A model generated the notes under the pieces. The model was not told where the DNA came from and searched no databases. It saw nothing but the letters and a program-made list of their open reading frames with translations. 64,000 bases of DNA from Lachnospiraceae bacterium (GTDB lineage Bacteria > Bacillota > Clostridia > Lachnospirales > Lachnospiraceae), in assembly GCA_017450065.1 (NCBI GenBank), contig JAFSYI010000084.1:1-64000 (forward strand). The letters are read 5' to 3'. Each line of letters starts with the position of its first letter. The stretch's first letter is position 1. Positions 34,023 through 42,635 of the stretch are shown one piece after another. The position numbers were made by a program, and so were the translations under genes.

Positions 34023-35498
34023 ATGAACATCGTTGAAGAAGCAATCATTTATGCAACCATCATGCATCAGGGTAAGGTACGTAAATTCAAGAACAGACCA
34101 TTTATCCTTCATCCATTGGAGGTGGCTGAGATCCTGTCTACAATGACAGATGATGCGGAGATCATTACCGCAGGCATTCTGCATGATATTGTCGAAAGCA
34201 CGGACGGTACATTGGAGGAAATTGAGAAAAGATTCGGAAAACGTGTGGCATATCTGGTCCGGTCCGAGTCGGAAAACGAATATCCGGATAAGGACCGCAG
34301 TGAAACATGGAAGATACGTAAGGAGGAGTCTCTCTCTATCCTGAGAAACAGCAATGACCGCGGTGTCAAAATGGTCTGGCTGGCCGACAAGCTTTCCAAT
34401 CTGCGTTCGATATCCGGTATGTATTCGGAAATGGGTGAGGCGATCTGGGATACTCTCGATGAGGGCGACCCTGTCATGCAGTGCTGGTACTATAAGACGG
34501 TCGCGGAGCTTATAGAGCTTTCACTTAACAGGACCGGAGCCTTCAAGGAGCTTATCAAACACATTAATTTCATCTGGCCCAACACATTTGATTCCGATAA
34601 GGCCAGATACAGGAAGTATAAAGAGATTTCCCTGGACGGCTGTACTCTTCTGGGACGCGGCGCCAAGGGCGAGGTGTACCGATATGACGATGAACTTGTC
34701 ATTAAGGTATTCAATCAGAACAATACCTACAAGGATGTGGAACAGGAAATCGCTCTGGCCAGAAAAGCCTTTATACTTGGTGTGCCTACCGCAATCTCAT
34801 TCGGAATAGTTTCCGTGGGTGACCGCTACGGCGCGATGTTTGAAATAGTTGATTCCGAAACAGTGTCAAAATCTATCTCAAGAGCTCCGGGACAGGTCAA
34901 AACATATGCAAGAATTATGGCAGAGCTTGCACGAACCATTCACGGTATTTCCGTCGATGATGAGAATGCTTTCCCGAATGTGACAGTGAGGCTCAAGGAC
35001 TATGTTGAAGGCGGGATCGCACATGAGAACAGAGAGCTTGCACAAAAATGCATGGCGCTTATAGACACCATTGCCCCTTTCAATACTCTTATCCATGGTG
35101 ATTTTCACACAGGAAACGTATTTATGGTAAAGGGCGAGCCTCTTCTTATCGATATGGACAGGATCTCCACCGGACACCCTATCTCAGAGATCAGTGATCT
35201 GTACTATACTTATGTGGTCCGCGGTGAAGAGGGCGCTTCTTTTGTTGAAGACTTTATGGGCTTTTCCTATGAAACCTCCAAAAAGTTTTACCGCAGTTTC
35301 CTCAAGCACTATCTGCAGACAGAGGATGAAAACAGGCTTAAAGAGGTAACAGAAAAAGCGTCTGTCATCTGCTGCACCAGGATGATCCGCAAGCTTCGTA
35401 AGAAAGGCAGACCTTCCGAAGAGGAACAGAAGAAAATAGCCGTTTATGTCGACAGACTTACAGAACTGGTTGAGAAATATGACACTCTGGTATTTTAA
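34023..35498 (+). CDS. Fusion of SpoT/MESH1-like HD domain and APH-like kinase
   Basis: 491 residues. The N-terminal domain (about 1-185) follows the ppGpp-hydrolase pattern: HP motif (H30), H54-D55, E58, and LADKLSNLRS with D122 and N126. The usual Glu-Asp pair reads E58-S59, so one acidic residue is lost. The C-terminal domain (about 203-490) is an aminoglycoside-phosphotransferase-type kinase: Gly-rich loop LGRGAKGEVYRY, K228, HGDFHTGN (358-365) and IDMDR (Asp377, Asp379), all catalytic positions present. It starts 22 bases after the diguanylate cyclase with GGAAGGAG as ribosome site. Substrate of either half is unknown; a role in alarmone or nucleotide signalling linked to the upstream sensor is an inference. 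I know of no characterised protein with this pairing. Confidence 0.78.
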   Translation: MNIVEEAIIYATIMHQGKVRKFKNRPFILHPLEVAEILSTMTDDAEIITAGILHDIVESTDGTLEEIEKRFGKRVAYLVRSESENEYPDKDRSETWKIRKEESLSILRNSNDRGVKMVWLADKLSNLRSISGMYSEMGEAIWDTLDEGDPVMQCWYYKTVAELIELSLNRTGAFKELIKHINFIWPNTFDSDKARYRKYKEISLDGCTLLGRGAKGEVYRYDDELVIKVFNQNNTYKDVEQEIALARKAFILGVPTAISFGIVSVGDRYGAMFEIVDSETVSKSISRAPGQVKTYARIMAELARTIHGISVDDENAFPNVTVRLKDYVEGGIAHENRELAQKCMALIDTIAPFNTLIHGDFHTGNVFMVKGEPLLIDMDRISTGHPISEISDLYYTYVVRGEEGASFVEDFMGFSYETSKKFYRSFLKHYLQTEDENRLKEVTEKASVICCTRMIRKLRKKGRPSEEEQKKIAVYVDRLTELVEKYDTLVF

Positions 35499-35550
35499 TC
35501 CCGGACTGTCTCTCCACCGGCATCGGTTATAAATTCTCGTATAAAACCTG

Positions 35551-37485
35551 TTACAATACGTATATTCCGGGACTCATGGGCAGCCCTTCAGAATTATAGA
35601 TAAGGGCTCCCGTGTTAGTCTGGGAATAACAGTATCTTATTTCCTTTACCGAATGCTTAAGCCCTCTCACCTTAAGGATCAGCCTGTCTTTATTCACTGT
35701 GACATCGGCTTTAAAACTGTTCCCATCTTCATCTGTAAGTATAAGATCGGTCACTCTTCCATCGCTTCCCTTACCGCCAGCCTCACATACTTTAAGACCT
35801 TCTCCAACACCGGACATATTAAGGGTTATCTCTGCCTCATCCCCGTTTCTTACACACATAAATTTCTTTATGGACGGACCGTGGCATTCTATGTCAAGAC
35901 CGCAGCTGTTCCTTGCGGCAAGCAGCGCAAGACGTCTGCCCAGCTCTCTCTTTTCCTGTGGATGAAGGTCGTTATCCTCTCCAAGATCTATCGTAACTAT
36001 GCTGTCACAGCCTTCAATGCTCTCTCCCAGGCGCCTTAACACCTCTCTCATTCCCTGCCAGGCTTCACTGCAGGGATCATTGTCTATCGTAAAATTCGGC
36101 AGCTGGACTACATTCACGGGAAGCTTATCATCACTCCATTCCTTCCTGTAGCCCTCAACCATACGCCTGAAAAGCTCCGTATATTCATCCCTCTCCTCGC
36201 AGTCCGACTCCCCCTGATACCAGTTGACACCGCCTATCACATAAGATGTACACGGAGCAGTCATCGCATTGTACAGCCCGGCCGGCTTCCAGCTTACGAA
36301 ATCCTGTCTCGGCGCCTCACTGTCAGCTGAGGCTCCTGTCATATATTTCCACTCGCCGCTTAAATCTATCGTATTCTCTTCATTAAACACCTTATATTCC
36401 TTACCGGGTGTAAATCTGGCCGCGGAATGGCCCTTGGCCCCGAATTCAATAAGGTACTCAGCCTTAAGCCTTACGGTCACATTATTGATACCCTCATGAA
36501 GCAGATTTGCGGGAATCACATATTTTCTCGGCGGATACTGATAATCCGTGCTTCCGACATATTTTCCGTTAACAAAGGTCCTGTCACTGTCCACCATTGT
36601 CCCAAGCCACAGCTTTGCTTCTTTACCTGCCATTTCAGCCGGCACGATGAAGCTCTTCCTGAAATATATGACTCCCAGGGTATCCCCTATTTCCGTATCC
36701 TTAAGAAAGGCCGGAAGAATTACTGTTCTCCATGAAGAATCATCGAAGCCTTCCGCTTCCCAATGTTCTATGCGTCCCCTGTCTTTACTGTCCAGCTCAT
36801 TATGCCACCTAAGCGGAACTTCTATATTTGATTCAAGTACGGATTTCCTGAATTGCTCATCAGAATACCTGTCAGCCTCAGCCAGCTTGTCATCATAGCC
36901 CTTCAGCATTTCCCTGCTCATCCAGCAGTGAATTTTCGAACCGCCGAGACTTGCATCAATGAATCCTACCGGTATCCCGGTAAACCTGTTAAGCTCCCTT
37001 GCAAAGAAATAAGCGGTTGCGGAGAATTCACCTATGTATTCCTTATCGGGCTTCCTCCACTTACCCGTCAGACTGTCGTCAAGCGGCTTTATAAAATCAA
37101 GCGCCTCCTGAATCTTAAACTCCCTTACCTGAGGATAGTCACAGTCTGTCATCTCTTCGGGATATCTGTCTTTGACACGCGCCATGGGAAGCTCCATATT
37201 GGACTGCCCCGAGCAGAGCCATACTTCACCTATAAGAATGTCACCGATCCTTATGCATTCACCCCGGTCATTACTTACCGTCATGGTATATGGACCTCCG
37301 TAAGGCTGTTCCTTAAGCCACAGCTCAAACCGTCCTGCAGCACCTGCCAAAGCCTCATACTTCTCATTCATGAAATCAACCGAAATCCTGCTGCCCGGCT
37401 CATCCCAGCCCCAGATATGCTGCTTCTTATCTTTCTGCAATACCATTCCGTTACTGATAAGCCTCGGTAATCTTAATCCACTCAT
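35551..37485 (-). CDS. SASA-type carbohydrate acetylesterase (sialate O-acetylesterase-like)
   Basis: 644 residues from the ATG at 37485, 17 bases after the response-regulator stop; its GGAGG overlaps that stop. The SGNH/SASA blocks are VWLCSGQSNMELPM (nucleophile Ser), GGVNWYQGESDCEE and DLHPQEKRELGRRLA (Asp/His pair). A beta-sandwich insertion (about 240-370) resembling a galactose-binding jelly roll splits the catalytic domain, as is usual in this family. No signal peptide, so it is cytoplasmic. In a xylan/pectin degrader it probably removes acetyl groups from imported acetylated oligosaccharides; sialic acid is the alternative substrate. Cotranscribed with a YesM/YesN pair. Confidence 0.8.
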   Translation of the reverse strand: MSGLRLPRLISNGMVLQKDKKQHIWGWDEPGSRISVDFMNEKYEALAGAAGRFELWLKEQPYGGPYTMTVSNDRGECIRIGDILIGEVWLCSGQSNMELPMARVKDRYPEEMTDCDYPQVREFKIQEALDFIKPLDDSLTGKWRKPDKEYIGEFSATAYFFARELNRFTGIPVGFIDASLGGSKIHCWMSREMLKGYDDKLAEADRYSDEQFRKSVLESNIEVPLRWHNELDSKDRGRIEHWEAEGFDDSSWRTVILPAFLKDTEIGDTLGVIYFRKSFIVPAEMAGKEAKLWLGTMVDSDRTFVNGKYVGSTDYQYPPRKYVIPANLLHEGINNVTVRLKAEYLIEFGAKGHSAARFTPGKEYKVFNEENTIDLSGEWKYMTGASADSEAPRQDFVSWKPAGLYNAMTAPCTSYVIGGVNWYQGESDCEERDEYTELFRRMVEGYRKEWSDDKLPVNVVQLPNFTIDNDPCSEAWQGMREVLRRLGESIEGCDSIVTIDLGEDNDLHPQEKRELGRRLALLAARNSCGLDIECHGPSIKKFMCVRNGDEAEITLNMSGVGEGLKVCEAGGKGSDGRVTDLILTDEDGNSFKADVTVNKDRLILKVRGLKHSVKEIRYCYSQTNTGALIYNSEGLPMSPGIYVL

Positions 37486-37502
37486 TGTATTTATACTACC
37501 TC

Positions 37503-38624
37503 CTACTCGGTGTAAGTTCCTCTGTTCCTTCTGTATCTTGCCGGCGTACACCCCTTCAGATCAATGAACTTCTGTATAAAATAATCCATATCCTTATACC
37601 CGACCTTCTCGGCGATTATCGCTATCTTTTCATCAGTCTTAAGCAGCATGGATGCTGCCTCATTTATCCGTACGGACGACAGATAGTCCTTAAAGGACTG
37701 ATCATACTTCTTCCTGAACAGCTGGCCAAGATATGATGTATTGACATAGTATTTCCTGCTCAGATCCTTAAGCGTAAGGTTCTCGGCATAATTAAGCTTG
37801 ATCTCTTTCTCTATCTCAATGAGTACATCTGTCGATGCATTCTTCTTAAGCTCAGCAAGGTACTCCGCATAGCTTAGCGCAAATCTCTTAAGATGTGTGC
37901 GTGTTCCCTTTGTATTAACCGCATCATAAACATTCTCATTTATATATCTGAGTATCTCTTCCTGATCTACCGACTCATCCAGTTCAACAGCCAGATGTAT
38001 AAGATTAAACTGCAGATAGCTTATGTTGGCGGAAACGATATTTCCCGAAAGCCCCATGGAGAACATCCTGTCATACAATCCATCAACCCCTGCGTTGATC
38101 CGGGTCATGTCATTTTGCTCTATAGCCTCCACGAGAGCATCGACCTCTTCCTTACACAGCTCTTCCCTTGTATTGCCGGCCATGGCACTTCCGGCCGGAT
38201 CCGCGTTCTCAGACAGATCATCCTCTGTTTCCCCCGCGTCCTTCCTCTCTGCTGCAGACTGCGAAACCCTGGCAAGTATTCCCGTCAGCTGTTCCCTGCT
38301 TATGGGCTTCAGCAGATAATCCATACAGGCATATCTTATAGCCTTTCTGGCATATTCGAATTCATTGTATCCGCTGAGTATTATAAACCATGCATCGGAA
38401 AGCCTTTCTTCTCTTATCCTCTCAAGCAGCTCTATTCCCGTCATGACAGGCATGCTAATATCCGCTATGATAAGATCAACCCTTTTATTCTTAAGATACT
38501 CATATGCTTCTCCGCCGTTTCCGGCCATCTTCACGATCTCAAAGCCAAGCTCATTCCAGTTAATAAGCACTGACAGACCCTGCATGATAAAAGGTTCGTC
38601 ATCCACAAGCATAACCCTAAGCAA
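37503..38624 (-). CDS. YesN-type response regulator with AraC DNA-binding domain
   Basis: 373 residues. Receiver domain 1-120 with acidic pocket DDE (8-10), phospho-acceptor D55 (IIADISMPVM), Ser/Thr and Lys105-type residues (LLKPIS). A variable helical linker follows, then an AraC double HTH (about 275-370; LKDLSRKYYVNTSYLGQLFRKKY, KVGYKDMDYFIQKFIDLKGCTPARYRR). The start is a TTG with GGAGG 8 bases upstream. Partner of the histidine kinase ending 34 bases upstream; it probably activates the esterase gene that follows and other carbohydrate genes. Confidence 0.9.
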   Translation of the reverse strand: MLRVMLVDDEPFIMQGLSVLINWNELGFEIVKMAGNGGEAYEYLKNKRVDLIIADISMPVMTGIELLERIREERLSDAWFIILSGYNEFEYARKAIRYACMDYLLKPISREQLTGILARVSQSAAERKDAGETEDDLSENADPAGSAMAGNTREELCKEEVDALVEAIEQNDMTRINAGVDGLYDRMFSMGLSGNIVSANISYLQFNLIHLAVELDESVDQEEILRYINENVYDAVNTKGTRTHLKRFALSYAEYLAELKKNASTDVLIEIEKEIKLNYAENLTLKDLSRKYYVNTSYLGQLFRKKYDQSFKDYLSSVRINEAASMLLKTDEKIAIIAEKVGYKDMDYFIQKFIDLKGCTPARYRRNRGTYTE

Positions 38625-38658
38625 TGTATATTCCTCCTACCGGATCTATATAGCCTCC

Positions 38659-40452
38659 CTATTGCACGCTTACCGCCAATGTATCAACAGGGATACTTAT
38701 AAATATTGTGGTGCCTACGCCCTTCTCACTCTCCACCTGCACGGAAGCCCTGTTATTGGTATGCATCTTAAGACGCAGGCAGGCATTTATCATCCCTATA
38801 TGATCCCCCTTCTTAAGTTCGTCTATGGTGCAGCTCCTCAGCCTCTCATTAAGCTCCTCCACAGCCTCATCTGCCATTCCGTCACCTGTATCCTCAACCT
38901 CCATATACAGCCTGTCATCCTGCTCGTAAACCCTGATATAGATATAGGTGGTGCCTGCCTTGTTCTCAGCGCCGTGGACACAGGCATTCTCAACGAAGGT
39001 TTCAAGGGTCAGTCTCGGCATATAATAATTCTCACACCCGTTCCTTACGCTTATATTATAGCTCAGCTTGTCTCCGAAGCGGTATTTCTGCAGCTCCAGA
39101 TACGCCTCCACGAACTTAAGCTCTTCCTTAAGCCTCACCTGATCATCGGACCAGTCCACATTCTGCCTCTGAAGGATAGCCAGACGCTCTATCATATCGG
39201 CAGTTTCACCCTCGCCCTTGATTATACTGTGCATACGTATGCTTTCAAGCACATTAAAGAGGAAATGGGGGTTGATCTGTGAATGCAGTGCCAGAAGCTC
39301 CGCCTGCTGCCTCTCTATATCTATTTCCTGTTTGCGCAGGCGTTCCTCATAAACAGTCCTTATAAGCTCCTTTAAGCGAACCACCATCCTGTTATAATTC
39401 CTCATCAGGCTGCCGATCTCATCCCTGCCATGTATATCGCTTATTTCCTCGAGTGAACTCATGTCGTTGTTCACGTTGTCAAATGATGAACTCAGCGTCC
39501 GCAGACGGTCTGTAAATGAAATGTTGATCATATACATCAGCACAGACGGGAGCAGGATATTTACCGATAAAAGCAGGATGAGCAGCGGAAAATGCCTCTT
39601 TATCAGGTCAAATACATCCCTCTCACTGTCAGAGACCAGTATCCGCAGCTTAAGACCATATAGTTCAAAATCATTTTCATATGCGAAATCCGCGTTCCTG
39701 CCAAGATTTGCAAAAGGGGTTATAAGATCTGTATAGCCTTCTGTCGAATACAGTATCCTGTCACCCTCGCATATGTAAACCGGCATCGAATAATGCATAT
39801 CATTAAACCGCCTGACAAGCTTGCTGTAATCAATATCAACCTTGACCAGCATCCTGTGTGTGAAATCCTTATAATGATCGAGACGTCTTACCACTGCAAG
39901 CCTTTTCCGCACAGTCTCTGTCATATGGTCATCACCCATGTAATAGCTCTCCAGTATGACGTCCCTGTCATTCTCATTTACTGCTTTCAGCCATTCCTCA
40001 CCCTCCTGCGACATAATGGATACAAAAGTTCCGCCGCTTACTATCGTCGGGTTATCGGTATACATGGTCATGAGCATATCACTGCTTGAGAGAAGGATTT
40101 TGGCAAACGGTTCATTAAGAAGTTCATACCTCGCAGTATAATAGTCAACCGACGACTCATATTCCCTGTCCATGAACTCATATATCTCCCTGTTTATGAA
40201 CAGATTCGTAGTCGGTCTTACCGCACCTTCCACCGTATTTCTGAAATCAGCCTCTATCGCGCTTGCCAGGTTCTTCATTTCGGTCTGTCTGGCTGCCTGC
40301 TCATCCGAGCTTATTATGCTTAAGATGACCCCGTCAGTAACGAACAGCGGCAGAAGCACACAGAACACAAATAAGACTATAAGCTTACTGCGTACAGTCA
40401 GATCATCCATTATTCCTTTATAGATATTTCTTTTATGTGATTGCCGTTTCAT
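38659..40452 (-). CDS. YesM-type sensor histidine kinase
   Basis: 597 residues: two membrane segments (about 20-45 and 283-307) flank an outside Cache-like sensor; then HAMP (about 310-365), a coiled coil, a His_kinase domain with ALHSQINPHFLFNVLESIRM (phospho-accepting His) and an HATPase_c domain (LTLETFVENACVHGAENKAG, VEDTGDGMADEA, HIGMINACLRL). This is the standard partner of YesN-like regulators and senses extracellular oligosaccharides in relatives. It begins 48 bases after the stop of a small gene of the neighbouring cluster. The ribosome site is weak for both ATG candidates (40452 and 40410). Confidence 0.9.
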   Translation of the reverse strand: MKRQSHKRNIYKGIMDDLTVRSKLIVLFVFCVLLPLFVTDGVILSIISSDEQAARQTEMKNLASAIEADFRNTVEGAVRPTTNLFINREIYEFMDREYESSVDYYTARYELLNEPFAKILLSSSDMLMTMYTDNPTIVSGGTFVSIMSQEGEEWLKAVNENDRDVILESYYMGDDHMTETVRKRLAVVRRLDHYKDFTHRMLVKVDIDYSKLVRRFNDMHYSMPVYICEGDRILYSTEGYTDLITPFANLGRNADFAYENDFELYGLKLRILVSDSERDVFDLIKRHFPLLILLLSVNILLPSVLMYMINISFTDRLRTLSSSFDNVNNDMSSLEEISDIHGRDEIGSLMRNYNRMVVRLKELIRTVYEERLRKQEIDIERQQAELLALHSQINPHFLFNVLESIRMHSIIKGEGETADMIERLAILQRQNVDWSDDQVRLKEELKFVEAYLELQKYRFGDKLSYNISVRNGCENYYMPRLTLETFVENACVHGAENKAGTTYIYIRVYEQDDRLYMEVEDTGDGMADEAVEELNERLRSCTIDELKKGDHIGMINACLRLKMHTNNRASVQVESEKGVGTTIFISIPVDTLAVSVQ

Positions 40453-40500
40453 TCCTCAGATGCGGTATTTCATTTCATCATATCAGTATCAGCACATTTC

Positions 40501-40734
40501 TCATAATTGCGGAAGTAACTCGAGCAGCCTGATCGTTTCAACGTCTGTTGCCGTGAGACGTATATTGGAAACATATTCATTTCCGTCAGGATCCGTTACC
40601 CGCATTTCTACTACCGTTCCATCCTTAAGAGCCTTTCCCTTAAGCATCTCCAGAAAAGGCATTACCTTCGGGTGATCGGCGTTAAACATATCCATCCTCT
40701 TTTTTGCTTCGTTTTTGATCATTTTGTCCATCAT
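40501..40734 (-). CDS. 77-residue protein of unknown function
   Basis: Not recognised. A helical, charged first half (NEAKKRMDMFNADHPKVMPFLEML) precedes a beta-type stretch (GTVVEMRVTDPDGNEYVSNIRL) and a leucine-rich end. No signal peptide or cysteine. GGAGG lies 11 bases upstream. It starts 19 bases after the acyl-ligase stop and closes the acyl-ligase/ACP/condensation unit, so it is probably an accessory of that system (inference from position only), much as MbtH-like proteins help NRPS adenylation enzymes; it is not itself MbtH-like. Confidence 0.65.
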   Translation of the reverse strand: MMDKMIKNEAKKRMDMFNADHPKVMPFLEMLKGKALKDGTVVEMRVTDPDGNEYVSNIRLTATDVETIRLLELLPQL

Positions 40735-40753
40735 GGTTTATCTTTCCTCCAAC

Positions 40754-42283
40754 TTATAACAGCCTTCCCTTTTCTCCCGTCTGTATTCTCTTTACCTTTC
40801 TTGAAGTGGTCTTGTCAAACTCTTTATCCCTGAGTCTTAACCTCAGTATCCTCTTTGACTGCGGAACACTCTTGTTTATTTCTGCAACCTTCTTCTTAAA
40901 CAGCTCTTCCGCCTTATCCCTGAACTCCGGATAAGGATAGACCTCTGCCGTGATCTGTTCCTCTTCCGAATAAACAAGTATCTCCTGCATCCATTCAAGA
41001 CCGGCGAATTTATTCTCAAGCTCCTCCGGGGAAATATTCTCGCCGTTGCTTAAGATTATAAGATTCTTCTTTCTGCCGGTAAGGTAGAGACGCCTGTCCT
41101 TAACATATCCGAGATCTCCGGTCTTAAGCCAGCCGTCCTCCGTAAACATTTCCTTTGTCGCTTCATCATTCTTATAATATCCGAGCATGACAGAGGGGCT
41201 CTTAACCTGTATCTCGTCATCCTCGATCCTCACCTCGCAGCCCTTAACGATGATACCCACCTCATCTCCTATAGTAGGATCGTTAAGGCTTGATGATGAA
41301 ATGCGCGGTGAGCATTCGGTCATTCCGTACCCCTGAAGCAGCGGTACTCCCATTTTCTTATATGCCTTTATAAGATCCGGCGCAAGATAAGCGCCTCCGC
41401 AGAATATACATTTTAAGTTCTTTCCAAATACTGACCTTCCGACCAAAAGCATGGGAACAAGAGGCCTGGCCTTGTGGGCTGCCTGTATCTTTCTGTAGAT
41501 CGTCTCCACTATCATGGGCACGAGCAGTATCTTGGTCGGCTCGAACAGCTTGATGTTCTGAGCTATCCTCATTATCGAATCATTAATGCAGACAGTAACC
41601 CCGTACCTTATCGCGAGAAGGTAATCGCAGGTAAGACAGTAGGCATGATGTATTGGAAGCACCGATAGAATAACATCCGAACTGTCAGCCTCATTCTCGC
41701 AGCACAGTGCGTTATCCGTAAGATTCCCGTGTGAAAGCATGACTCCCTTGCTCTTACCCGTTGTTCCCGAGGTATAGAGGATGCAGGCACAGCTGTCTTT
41801 CGAGGGATGCACAGGCTCAATGGGTTCATTGGCCGAAAGGATCCCCGCAAGCTCATCTTCCTCACCGTTTAAGCATACATAGGTTTTAATGCCGGGACAC
41901 AGTTCCTTAAGCGTATCGATTATCCGCTTAAATCTTGAATCGTAGAAGAACAGCATTACATCGGCCCGGTTCAGATTATCGGCGACCTCTCCGGCGCTGA
42001 GCTGCGGATCTATGGGTACTGCCACTCCGCCTGAGAGCATGATCCCGAAAAGGCTCGTAAGATAGCCTATGCTGCTGGTCCCTATGAGCCCGGCTCTTAT
42101 TTCGCAGCCGTCTGCTTCCTTTGTAAGATATGACGACACCCTGCGTGCTTCCTCATAAAAGGTTCCAAAGCCTTTCTCCCTGAAGCCCTCGCCGGCCTTT
42201 TCCTTAAGAAAGGTCTTATCCCCGTATTCCCCGGCAGCAAAGCCGATCAGATCCTCAATAGTCTTAATATCTTCCACTTTCAT
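40754..42283 (-). CDS. AMP-forming acyl-CoA/acyl-ACP ligase
   Basis: 509 residues of the ANL adenylate-forming superfamily. P-loop CILYTSGTTGKSKGVMLSHGN (about 167-185), LQGYGMTECSPRISS (about 314), TGDLGYVKDRRLYLTGRKKNLI, and C-terminal catalytic Lys in the FDKTTSRKVKR stretch. It resembles long-chain fatty acyl ligases more than NRPS adenylation domains. It begins 3 bases after the acyl carrier protein gene, so the acyl-adenylate is most likely passed to that ACP. This could feed acyl groups to the condensation protein encoded upstream. Confidence 0.83.
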   Translation of the reverse strand: MKVEDIKTIEDLIGFAAGEYGDKTFLKEKAGEGFREKGFGTFYEEARRVSSYLTKEADGCEIRAGLIGTSSIGYLTSLFGIMLSGGVAVPIDPQLSAGEVADNLNRADVMLFFYDSRFKRIIDTLKELCPGIKTYVCLNGEEDELAGILSANEPIEPVHPSKDSCACILYTSGTTGKSKGVMLSHGNLTDNALCCENEADSSDVILSVLPIHHAYCLTCDYLLAIRYGVTVCINDSIMRIAQNIKLFEPTKILLVPMIVETIYRKIQAAHKARPLVPMLLVGRSVFGKNLKCIFCGGAYLAPDLIKAYKKMGVPLLQGYGMTECSPRISSSSLNDPTIGDEVGIIVKGCEVRIEDDEIQVKSPSVMLGYYKNDEATKEMFTEDGWLKTGDLGYVKDRRLYLTGRKKNLIILSNGENISPEELENKFAGLEWMQEILVYSEEEQITAEVYPYPEFRDKAEELFKKKVAEINKSVPQSKRILRLRLRDKEFDKTTSRKVKRIQTGEKGRLL

Positions 42284-42286
42284 GCT

Positions 42287-42517
42287 TTATTTGCCGCCCT
42301 TTTTCTTAATATACTCGCAAACATCACCTATCGTCGCTATCCCGGTAAGCTCTGTTTCGTCCACAGTGATTCCGAAGGCCTCTTCGAATTCACCCATCAT
42401 ACTCATCATGGAGAAAGAGCTGAGTCCCAGATCCTCCGCCAGTCTTGATTCCTCCGTCACCTCATCAAGATCAACCTCTGCATACTGTGCAAGTATTTCC
42501 TTTATTTTGTCTAACAT
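42287..42517 (-). CDS. Acyl carrier protein
   Basis: 76 residues starting at the ATG that follows AAGGAG; a longer in-frame start at 42562 is unlikely. Four-helix ACP pattern: KIKEILAQYAEVDLDEVTEES, then EDLGLSSFSMM. Ser34 is the predicted phosphopantetheine site; the canonical Asp-Ser-Leu reads Ser-Ser-Phe, an unusual variant. The strongly acidic helix II and III suit a dedicated carrier. It sits between the stand-alone condensation gene and the acyl ligase gene, forming an activation-carrier-transfer set. Confidence 0.85.
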   Translation of the reverse strand: MLDKIKEILAQYAEVDLDEVTEESRLAEDLGLSSFSMMSMMGEFEEAFGITVDETELTGIATIGDVCEYIKKKGGK

Positions 42518-42635
42518 GGCATTCTCCTTATCCCGTTTCATCTTATCTTTTAATTTGATCATATCTTCTCTGTTTTGAATTCACCCTCAGTATCCGGTCT
42601 TCATGAATACTGTACTTCATAAGGCACCCGGTATG

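Noticed and set aside
34023-35498. Aminoglycoside resistance gene or phage-defence kinase
   Set aside because: The APH-like half is fused to an HD domain and sits in a sensor operon; no resistance or defence genes are nearby.
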